Assembly (NCBI GenBank): GCA_025963615.1
Contig: JAOQAL010000528.1
Location: 1-5,538 of the forward strand
Length of the DNA: 5,538 nt
Reading direction: 5' to 3'
Source of the DNA: Chitinophagaceae bacterium
Lineage (GTDB): Bacteria; Bacteroidota; Bacteroidia; Chitinophagales; Chitinophagaceae
Position 1 is the first letter of the stretch. Each line of letters starts with the position of its first letter. Shown piece after piece: positions 1 through 5,284 of this stretch. The translations under genes and the position numbers were made by a program. Below the pieces are notes generated by a model that saw only the letters and a program-made list of their open reading frames with translations, was not told the origin of the DNA and did not search any database.

Positions 1-1826
1 AGATAATAACTATGGCCCCGGTGAATAATAATAGAAGGTTGCAATTCATTGTTTGCCAGGTATTGTATCAGGCTATCCTGTGAGCGGGCATCCAGGTCCT
101 TTTTCTCATCGAGCGGCAGGCTTGAAAAGATGCTTACAGGTGTGCCTTTTACAGACCGTACTTCTACCCAGTTGGCTTTTCTGATGATCTTCCAATTGGC
201 ATTGCCCTGGAATTGCCCCAGGAAAATGTTGAAGTAGGTCTGGCCATCTTTATCACCGTAAAAGAACTGCTGAATGACGATCCTTTTTTCAGTCCCTTTC
301 AGCAGCGCGTTAGGCATGGTGTATACGGGATTGATGCCGAGTTCGGTTGTGATATCAATCTTCCTGGAAGTGTCCATAGACTGGAAGATCGTGTTCAACA
401 GGTGATAAATATTCTGTCCGCGCCTGTTGTGGAGCGACTGCGTTTCATTCAGCTTCCATTGCACCTGGTCGAGAACAAGTTTGCGTAGATCCTTGTCGTA
501 AATGCTTCCATAAGCATCAGCTACATCAACAGCATCTTCAAGCGAACCGGTTTTTTCCAGCCCATTTACAAATGCCGTCATCAGAACTTCTTTCGTGGAA
601 TCATCCATTTTTTTAAGGAAGTGATCCAGGGTATTATAGGCTGCGCACATTTTGATAAATTTCCGGTAATAGTCTTTATGGACCATCTGCATGAGCTTAT
701 CTGATTTCTTTCCATGCAGGTTTTTCATAATGCGCGGATATACGCCACTTACGAAGCTGGATGTATACATCTCATCTTCCCCCATGACAGCCAGGTAGTA
801 TAGTTCCTGTGCTGAAAGTCCCTCAAGCCTTCTGAAACGCACCGAGAGATCACGCTCGTTATGCAGCGCATTGATTTCGTTAATAAACATATCTACTGCC
901 TTTGCCTGCAGTTTACTGGTTAATGCCTGTAAAGCCATCGGTGTATCGCTGTTCTGTATACGCCCGGCATAACTTATCCTGGTTTTTACCAACAAGGAAA
1001 AATAGCCACGGCTGTTCTCGTTTTCGACAAGCGGCTTGATGGTTTCCATGGTCAGCTCACCGCGATAAATCTGATCAAGAAACGGAAAGTACATGCGCCC
1101 GGTTTTCATGCCAGCCATTTCTGCAATGGTCTTAACCAGCGGATGCGCGGAAGCCCTGATCTTCCTGGACAAGTTATCGCCGACAGCAGCGTAATTATAT
1201 AAAGCATCGGGATTGCGAAAAGCAGCGACTATGATAAGACTGTCTGCAGAGGGATCTTTCAGGTGATTTGACAGGTAACTGAAAATATCATCCCGTTCCT
1301 CCCGTTTGTCTTTCGATGCAACAATTTCTTTGGCGATCTTGATACCCTCGTTGGATTGTAGTGCGTAGTTGTCAACCAGTATCTTTACAATAGCTACATC
1401 ATAGTTCTTCACAAGGCTTACAATGGAACCTCCATTTATATCGAGCTTCATGGCCGCGTCAAATGCTTTGAGAAGATCTGGAAGTGATGCCACGCTTAAC
1501 TTGCCGGATTTATGGTAATACATAAAGCCAATCAGCATTTCATTCATACCACGCAGCCACTTGAACCTGGCGCCATTATCGAGCTGGTCGTTCCCTTCTA
1601 TAAAAGCGCGCATGTCGGTAATCAGGGTGCGTATATTTGTGGTCAGTGCCACGTTGCTACCATCATCGCGGAAACCCGGTAATGTAAGGATCGTATTCAA
1701 CGAACCGACGATGCTTTCATGGTGCAGTACACGGGCTGGTGGTATAGCCGGCATCGTCAATTCTTGCTGCGCACAAACGGAAATAATCAGCACCCAACTC
1801 ACACATATCAATAACATCTTCTTCAT
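1..1826 (-). CDS. Secreted helical protein of unknown function with a possible caspase-like C-terminal domain (partial; C-terminus off the left edge)
   Basis: I do not recognise the gene as a named family. The frame starts at ATG 1826-1824 and stays open for 608 codons to the window edge, so the C-terminus is missing. Residues 1-19 form a signal peptide: MKKM, a hydrophobic run, then a V-C-A/QQ cleavage site; the cysteine is not in a good lipobox. Residues 30-480 appear mostly alpha-helical, with many short Leu/Ala/Lys-rich helices and no catalytic motif I recognise. Around 490-590 the sequence becomes beta-rich (for example the stretch with KRIVIQQFFYGDKDGQTYF). The last visible residues are SIIIHRGHSYY: a hydrophobic strand followed by His602-x-Gly-His605. 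By inference this resembles the His block of clan CD cysteine peptidases; the matching Cys block would lie just beyond the window. AAGGA directly abuts the ATG, so Met4 (1817-1815), nine bases further on, is an alternative start, but MKK gives the better signal peptide. It is transcribed away from the rest of the window. Confidence 0.85.
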   Translation of the reverse strand, partial: MKKMLLICVSWVLIISVCAQQELTMPAIPPARVLHHESIVGSLNTILTLPGFRDDGSNVALTTNIRTLITDMRAFIEGNDQLDNGARFKWLRGMNEMLIGFMYYHKSGKLSVASLPDLLKAFDAAMKLDINGGSIVSLVKNYDVAIVKILVDNYALQSNEGIKIAKEIVASKDKREERDDIFSYLSNHLKDPSADSLIIVAAFRNPDALYNYAAVGDNLSRKIRASAHPLVKTIAEMAGMKTGRMYFPFLDQIYRGELTMETIKPLVENENSRGYFSLLVKTRISYAGRIQNSDTPMALQALTSKLQAKAVDMFINEINALHNERDLSVRFRRLEGLSAQELYYLAVMGEDEMYTSSFVSGVYPRIMKNLHGKKSDKLMQMVHKDYYRKFIKMCAAYNTLDHFLKKMDDSTKEVLMTAFVNGLEKTGSLEDAVDVADAYGSIYDKDLRKLVLDQVQWKLNETQSLHNRRGQNIYHLLNTIFQSMDTSRKIDITTELGINPVYTMPNALLKGTEKRIVIQQFFYGDKDGQTYFNIFLGQFQGNANWKIIRKANWVEVRSVKGTPVSIFSSLPLDEKKDLDARSQDSLIQYLANNELQPSIIIHRGHSYY

Positions 1827-2160
1827 TCCTTACTGATAAAGCAAATCTGTTGCCACGCCTTGCCAGCCTATATGTTCCCAGAGTGTTGATTTTTTTCAAC
1901 TGATAACACCCCGTTTTTTCCTCATCTAGATGATTAAATTAAAAAATGAAATACCATTGGCGTTTCCTTAACAGTAGCAGGAATTATTATTTTAATCTGG
2001 TAGCTATATTTTAGTGGGCCGAATACAATGCAAATCACGGCTATGGGCAAGTTTAATATGATCGGTTTGTTTTTAAAAATAATTCTTAATGTATTCGTTG
2101 TTCGGTATTAGCTTATATAAACGACCTTCACTATTGTTACTTTACATGAGTTGTATCCAA
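1827..2160. other. A+T-rich intergenic region, no gene seen
   Basis: This stretch separates the divergently transcribed left gene and the orphan terminator. I see no convincing gene or RNA in it. On the minus strand, 1849-1842 reads CAGATTTG, a one-mismatch fit to the Bacteroidota -7 box TAnnTTTG, but there is no TTG at the expected distance upstream, so I do not call a promoter. An inverted repeat GTTGA/TCAAC with a T6 spacer sits at 1885-1900. A 22-codon hydrophobic frame at 2043-2111 on the plus strand is probably chance. Confidence 0.6.
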
Positions 2161-2161
2161 T

Positions 2162-2190
2162 AAAAAGAGACGTCAAAAACTGGACGTCTC
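2162..2190 (-). terminator. Orphan rho-independent terminator
   Basis: Read on the minus strand, an 8-bp perfect stem (GAGACGTC, positions 2190-2183, pairing with GACGTCTC, 2174-2167) encloses an 8-base loop and is followed by five T residues (2166-2162). That is a good intrinsic terminator for leftward transcription. No minus-strand gene ends nearby. The only thing upstream of it on that strand is the degenerate tmRNA 3' end at 2196-2226, six bases away. The best explanation is that it is the original terminator of a displaced ssrA 3' end. A hairpin trapping read-through is the simpler alternative. Confidence 0.75.
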
Positions 2191-2195
2191 CTCAA

Positions 2196-2226
2196 GTGGA
2201 GTCGAGGGGAGTACAATCGAACCCCT
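2196..2226 (-). repeat. Degenerate second copy of the tmRNA 3' end (candidate att site)
   Basis: On the plus strand, 2196-2212 reads gtggagtcgaggggagt and matches the true ssrA 3' end at 5261-5277 in 15 of 17 positions. After a 5-base insertion (acaat, 2213-2217), cgaaccc (2218-2224) matches 5278-5284 exactly. In RNA sense this is the T arm plus the 3' strand of the acceptor stem (CGACTCC) and the discriminator A. A 5-bp T stem (AGGGG/CCCCT on the plus strand, 2205-2209 with 2222-2226) is kept, but the T loop is enlarged by the insertion. No 5' acceptor strand, D arm or anticodon arm can be found upstream, so it is a fragment, not a tRNA. Same orientation as ssrA. Confidence 0.6.
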
Positions 2227-2382
2227 TATCCCATTTTTATCATTTATCAAGGGATTGAAAATTGCTTAACTTCTTCTGTAACCACATTAAATTTCAATCA
2301 TTTAAACTGTCTCAGGGATATTGTAAACAAATGAGTGCCCCTTACTGAATTAGCTGTGCATTTTTGCTAATTTGCGGCTGCG

Positions 2383-3534
2383 ATGCAAAAGGTTTTCTTA
2401 ACGGTTATTTTATTGGGCATACTACAGGGCGTAATTGTTACTGCCCTATTACTTTTTTCTAAATTGAATAAAAAGCCAAACCGGATACTGGCGCTTTTAA
2501 TTTGGTTGATCACCCTGGCCATCTTCAACCTGTATGGCAATAACTCAAATTGGTTTGGTTCACCTGCACTCAGGGATATTGCCCAGGTAATTCCCATGAT
2601 ATTTGTCATGCCAGTAGGTCCCTTAATCTGGTTGTATGTACAGTCCCTCCTGAACCCGGATTTTAAAATCCTGAAAAAACAACGCCGCCACTTTTATCCT
2701 GTACTGGTTGATCTTGTTCCCTCCCTCACCATCATCATTTATATTTTTGGGAGAGCCACCAACCTGTTTGTGACAAACCCCGGACCGTGGGCAAACTTCC
2801 TGGATAACTATAATGTGTATGCAGATATTCCAAGATGGTTATCCGTCAGTTGGTATGTCTGGTTATCCGCAAAATACCTTTCGGCCCATAAAACCGCGAC
2901 TGGTGAAAAGACACACGTAAATAAAAATAATTTTAAATGGCTGATGCAATTTACCAGGGTATTTATGGTTTTTCAAAGCATCTGGTTACTATACCTTGTT
3001 CCTTATGTTATTCCGCGGTTCACCGGTTTTATGTTAGATACCTTCAATTGGTACCCCGTATATATTCCAATGGCTGTCCTTATTTATTGGCTTGGGATAA
3101 AAGGCTACAATATATCCTACCAGCAAACAGCAGCCGACAAAAAAATGAAAGCAAATAATTTAACGCCTGAACAAATTGCACAGGCTGTTACTGCTTTGAC
3201 TAAAGCCATGGAAAAAGATAAAGCATACCTGAACCCCGATCTGAACCTGGCGTCCATGTGCCGCATGACCGGTTTGCCGGCTAAAACCATTTCAGCGGTA
3301 CTTAACCAGCATTTACAATCAAGTTTTAATGCATTTGTAAATGGTTACCGGATAGAAGAATTTAAAGACAAACTCTCTAAGTCAGGTTGGCAACACCTGA
3401 AGATCAGCGCGCTTGCTGCAGAATCTGGTTTTAATTCACAGGCGACCTTTCAGCGGGCGTTTAAAGAATTAATGCACATATCTCCTTCTGAATACATGAA
3501 ATCGGCAGCTTTGAATACTCAAATCGAGATTTGA
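2383..3534 (+). CDS. Membrane-anchored AraC-family transcriptional regulator
   Basis: The 383-residue protein probably acts as a one-component sensor in the inner membrane that controls nearby genes. About seven hydrophobic segments fill the N-terminal two thirds, at roughly residues 4-26, 35-50, 66-88, 105-124, 150-166, 190-212 and 224-238, with positively charged loops such as KKQRRH (98-103). After a linker (250-280), residues 283-376 form the AraC DNA-binding domain with two helix-turn-helix units. The second carries the family signature: ISALAAESGF (341-350), then F356, R358, F360, K361, and SPSEY (367-371). The Gly usually found before SP is replaced in M-H-I. This 7-helix plus AraC layout is common in Bacteroidota; ligands are generally unknown. 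There is no clear ribosome site before ATG 2383, which is usual in this phylum. CATTTTTG at 2359-2366 is a one-mismatch -7 box without a good upstream partner. The peptidase gene follows after 61 bases on the same strand and is the obvious candidate target. Confidence 0.9.
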   Translation: MQKVFLTVILLGILQGVIVTALLLFSKLNKKPNRILALLIWLITLAIFNLYGNNSNWFGSPALRDIAQVIPMIFVMPVGPLIWLYVQSLLNPDFKILKKQRRHFYPVLVDLVPSLTIIIYIFGRATNLFVTNPGPWANFLDNYNVYADIPRWLSVSWYVWLSAKYLSAHKTATGEKTHVNKNNFKWLMQFTRVFMVFQSIWLLYLVPYVIPRFTGFMLDTFNWYPVYIPMAVLIYWLGIKGYNISYQQTAADKKMKANNLTPEQIAQAVTALTKAMEKDKAYLNPDLNLASMCRMTGLPAKTISAVLNQHLQSSFNAFVNGYRIEEFKDKLSKSGWQHLKISALAAESGFNSQATFQRAFKELMHISPSEYMKSAALNTQIEI

Positions 3535-3535
3535 G
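3518..3535. promoter_or_regulatory. Palindrome overlapping the regulator's stop codon (candidate operator)
   Basis: CTCAAATC (3518-3525) and GATTTGAG (3528-3535) are perfect 8-base inverted arms separated by GA. The palindrome covers the TGA stop (3532-3534) and ends nine bases before the possible -33 TTG of the peptidase promoter. That position suits an operator or activator site for the peptidase. As RNA it could form a 7-bp hairpin with a 4-base loop, but no T tract follows, so it is not a typical terminator. Function is inferred from position only. Confidence 0.35.
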
Positions 3536-3544
3536 AACAGGTAT

Positions 3545-3577
3545 TTGACAATTTTACTTCCACGTCCGGGAACTTTG
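3545..3577 (+). promoter_or_regulatory. Possible Bacteroidota-type promoter of the S41 peptidase
   Basis: TTG at 3545-3547 and GAACTTTG at 3570-3577 fit the phylum's -33 TTG and -7 TAnnTTTG boxes, with 22 bases between them and one mismatch in the -7 box (G for T at its first base). Transcription would start a few bases after 3577, giving a short leader of roughly 10-15 bases before ATG 3596. The pattern is loose and could occur by chance; co-transcription with the regulator is equally possible. Confidence 0.3.
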
Positions 3578-3595
3578 CTACAAATATTATTGACG

Positions 3596-5128
3596 ATGAA
3601 ATTCATTGTAACGATGGCTCTCGGCCTGGTTTGTTTAAGTACCCATGCGCAAGGAATCGATAGCTTAGAAAATAAAATGATGGATCCTGTGGCCATGCAT
3701 GCGGATTTCACTTACCTCAAACTGCTTTTACAGGAAACCCATCCCGGTCTATACAGGTATACACCTAAAGAAGCTATGTTGTTTAAAATGGATAGCTGTG
3801 AGTTATTACTGGATAAGCAAATGCCCTTTTACGAATTCTATAAAATAATTGCTGCGTTGATCGCTGATATTCATTGTGCCCATACCAGTTCCCTTCCGCT
3901 AAAGAATATAGAAGGTTATTTTAACGGGAATATGAAAACGTTGCCGTTCTTTCTTTTTCCTCTCCAGGATAAAGAATATGTGCTGTTTAACTGTACAGAG
4001 GATTGGAGCATTCTGCCCGGATTTGAGTTGCTAAGTATTAATGGCCAGAGTATAGACAATATCAAAAAGACAATCAGCAGGTTTTATTGGTCGGATGGGT
4101 TTATTAAAACAGCAGACAATGTTGCCTTCAAAGGGCAGCTTTTTGATATTTTGTACTATGCTGTCATTGGCAGGCCCGATCATTTCCAGTTAATTTTTAA
4201 ATCCCTTAAGGGTGATACAGTTTCCTATAACGCCACGGCTGAAACGTTTGGCAATTATTCCAGGAATATCAGCAGGAACAAAGTAAATAAACAAATGACC
4301 GAATGGTATAATAAAAAGAAAGCAACTCATCCATGGCGGTTAAGTTTCTTAAAAGATATACCCGCAACTGCTGTGCTGCGCTTTGATTCTTTCGGAGGCG
4401 AAGGTGCAAACACGGAGGATGAGGCCAGGAAAGTATTCGGGACTTTTATTGATAAATCACTCTCAGAAATTGAGAAGGAAAGATGCAGCAATCTCGTCAT
4501 TGATGTTCGTTCAAACAGCGGCGGATGGGATAACCAGGGGGTGGAATTATTTACTTATCTAATGAAATCAGACTCTGCCATAAAATATTACAGGCGGAAA
4601 TATGCCATAACTGAAAATTCTGCTTTCCTGAAATTTTCAGATCTGTCGGCTGAAAATTTAAAAAAAGTAAAAGATGAAATAACCGCTGAATCTGATGGCA
4701 CATTTACGTTGAAAGAAGATAAGAACCCGATTTTGCAATTACAAATTCCAAAAACCAATAGGTTCAAAGGACAGGTTTATGTATTATTGGATGGAGCGAC
4801 CTTTTCTACCGCTGCAGAATTCACAGCAGTAGCGCACTATAATCAATTGGGCGTTTTTGTTGGGAAAGAATCAGCCGGGGCATATGAAGGGGGCAATGGT
4901 GGTAATTTTATACATATTGAATTGCCAAATTCAAAGATTGCTGTCAGCACCCCACTAATATATTATCAAATGAATGTGGGCGATACAAAACAAAAAGGCA
5001 GGGGAACAATCCCGGATTATACAATACCCGTTACCCTCGAAGACCTGATGACGCATACCGATCCGCAACTTGAATTTGTAAAAAAGTTAATACGGGGAAA
5101 TAAAGAATCCAGCCATTCGCGCTTTTAA
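3596..5128 (+). CDS. Secreted S41-family (C-terminal processing/tricorn-like) serine peptidase
   Basis: This 510-residue protein is probably exported to the periplasm or surface and cleaves peptides there; the substrate is unknown. Residues 1-18 are a signal peptide (MKF, hydrophobic core, cleavage at THA/QG). A helical N-terminal region carries ADIHCAHTS (90-98), equivalent to the conserved D-x-H-T-like block; His96 is the likely general base. A degenerate PDZ-like domain follows (about 115-205) with PGFELLSINGQSID (141-154). The S41 core spans about 255-500: LRFDSFGG (261-268), LVIDVRSNSGG (300-310), the nucleophile Ser404 in TFSTAAEF (402-409), GKESAGA (423-429), and IPDYTIPV (472-479). 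The CtpA-type catalytic Lys, expected near 429, is Ala here, so a Ser-His arrangement as in tricorn and nisin-resistance enzymes is more likely than Ser-Lys. I chose ATG 3596: an upstream in-frame TTG at 3545 would add 17 residues in front of the signal peptide. The regulator lies immediately upstream. No sorting domain is seen at the C-terminus. Confidence 0.92.
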   Translation: MKFIVTMALGLVCLSTHAQGIDSLENKMMDPVAMHADFTYLKLLLQETHPGLYRYTPKEAMLFKMDSCELLLDKQMPFYEFYKIIAALIADIHCAHTSSLPLKNIEGYFNGNMKTLPFFLFPLQDKEYVLFNCTEDWSILPGFELLSINGQSIDNIKKTISRFYWSDGFIKTADNVAFKGQLFDILYYAVIGRPDHFQLIFKSLKGDTVSYNATAETFGNYSRNISRNKVNKQMTEWYNKKKATHPWRLSFLKDIPATAVLRFDSFGGEGANTEDEARKVFGTFIDKSLSEIEKERCSNLVIDVRSNSGGWDNQGVELFTYLMKSDSAIKYYRRKYAITENSAFLKFSDLSAENLKKVKDEITAESDGTFTLKEDKNPILQLQIPKTNRFKGQVYVLLDGATFSTAAEFTAVAHYNQLGVFVGKESAGAYEGGNGGNFIHIELPNSKIAVSTPLIYYQMNVGDTKQKGRGTIPDYTIPVTLEDLMTHTDPQLEFVKKLIRGNKESSHSRF

Positions 5129-5142
5129 TACTCTTAACTGTT

Positions 5143-5205
5143 ATGAGAAAATTATTATTGGGGACATCGTTCGTTCCGCCCATCCTCCTTAATTGCTATA
5201 AATAA
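5143..5205 (+). pseudogene. Short lipoprotein-leader-like frame, possible gene stub
   Basis: ATG 5143 opens a 20-codon frame, MRKLLLGTSFVPPILLNCYK, ending at TAA 5203-5205. It reads like the start of an exported protein: a basic N-terminus, a hydrophobic run and a Cys in ILLNC that loosely resembles a lipobox. It stops after two more residues and lies 24 bases before the ssrA terminator. It may be the remaining 5' end of a lipoprotein gene cut off next to the ssrA junction, or simply a chance frame. There is no ribosome site or homology evidence. Confidence 0.2.
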
Positions 5206-5228
5206 AAAAAGAATTTAAACTGGAATAA

Positions 5229-5256
5229 AAAAGGAAACGCTTTCACGTTTCCTTTT
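5229..5256 (-). terminator. ssrA terminator: Terminator of ssrA, possibly bidirectional
   Basis: AAAAGGAAACG (5229-5239) pairs with CGTTTCCTTTT (5246-5256) in an 11-bp perfect stem with a 6-base loop. On the minus strand it lies six bases past the tmRNA 3' end, and the T-rich arm continues into TT at 5228-5227, an intrinsic terminator for ssrA. On the plus strand the same hairpin ends in TTTT and could also stop transcription coming from the peptidase gene, since the two genes converge here. Confidence 0.85.
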
Positions 5257-5260
5257 GTTC

Positions 5261-5284
5261 GTGGAGTCGGCGGGAGTCGAACCC
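5261..5284 (-). repeat. ssrA 3' end copy of the direct repeat (partner of 2196-2226)
   Basis: This is the intact member of the repeat pair and coincides with the T arm and the acceptor 3' strand of the functional tmRNA. Identity with the other copy starts at the base just outside the discriminator (5261) and runs to 5284 with two substitutions and a 5-base gap. If an element did integrate at ssrA, this is the end that restored the gene. Confidence 0.5.

Larger units (their letters stand above)
2196..5284. mobile_element. Candidate islet integrated at the 3' end of ssrA, carrying a regulator and a secreted peptidase
   Basis: The block is bounded by directly repeated tmRNA 3' ends (2196-2226 and 5261-5284), each with its own terminator on the leftward side. 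Islands that integrate by site-specific recombination in ssrA restore the gene with a 3' end they carry and push the original 3' end to the far side, which fits this layout. Between the repeats lie only the AraC-type regulator, the S41 peptidase and a short leader-like stub. There is no integrase, excisionase or relaxase, so if the reading is right this is a decayed or helper-dependent element. The plus-strand genes look somewhat more A+T-rich by eye than the left-hand gene, but I did not compute this. The alternative is a chance or unrelated duplication of a tRNA-like end. Confidence 0.35.

Noticed and set aside
49..488. Two plus-strand open frames of 62 and 91 codons
   Set aside because: They lie inside the continuous minus-strand frame of the left-hand gene, which has a signal peptide and sensible protein composition; both look like antisense shadows.
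1561..1899. A plus-strand 91-codon frame and a minus-strand 60-codon frame around the left gene's start
   Set aside because: The first is antisense to the large gene. The second is out of frame with its N-terminus and has no recognisable features.
1885..1900. Inverted repeat GTTGA/TCAAC with a T6 spacer upstream of the left gene
   Set aside because: The five-base arms are too short, and no transcript is known to end or start here.
2043..2111. A 22-codon plus-strand frame, MGKFNMIGLFLKIILNVFVV then RY
   Set aside because: It is hydrophobic and could be a small membrane peptide, but it has no ribosome site or promoter and lies in A+T-rich DNA where such frames are expected by chance.
2196..2275. 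A complete tRNA gene on the minus strand ending near 2196
   Set aside because: Only a T-arm-like segment and a 3' acceptor strand are present. The bases where the 5' acceptor strand would lie do not pair with CGACTCC, and no D or anticodon arm is visible.
2253..2299. Inverted repeat GATTGAAA (2253-2260) / TTTCAATC (2292-2299) upstream of the regulator
   Set aside because: An 8-base match across a 31-base gap in A+T-rich DNA is close to chance expectation, and nothing else marks it as an operator.
3545..3595. TTG start at 3545 for the S41 peptidase
   Set aside because: It would place 17 extra residues in front of a clear signal peptide that begins at ATG 3596. The TTG fits better as a -33 promoter box.
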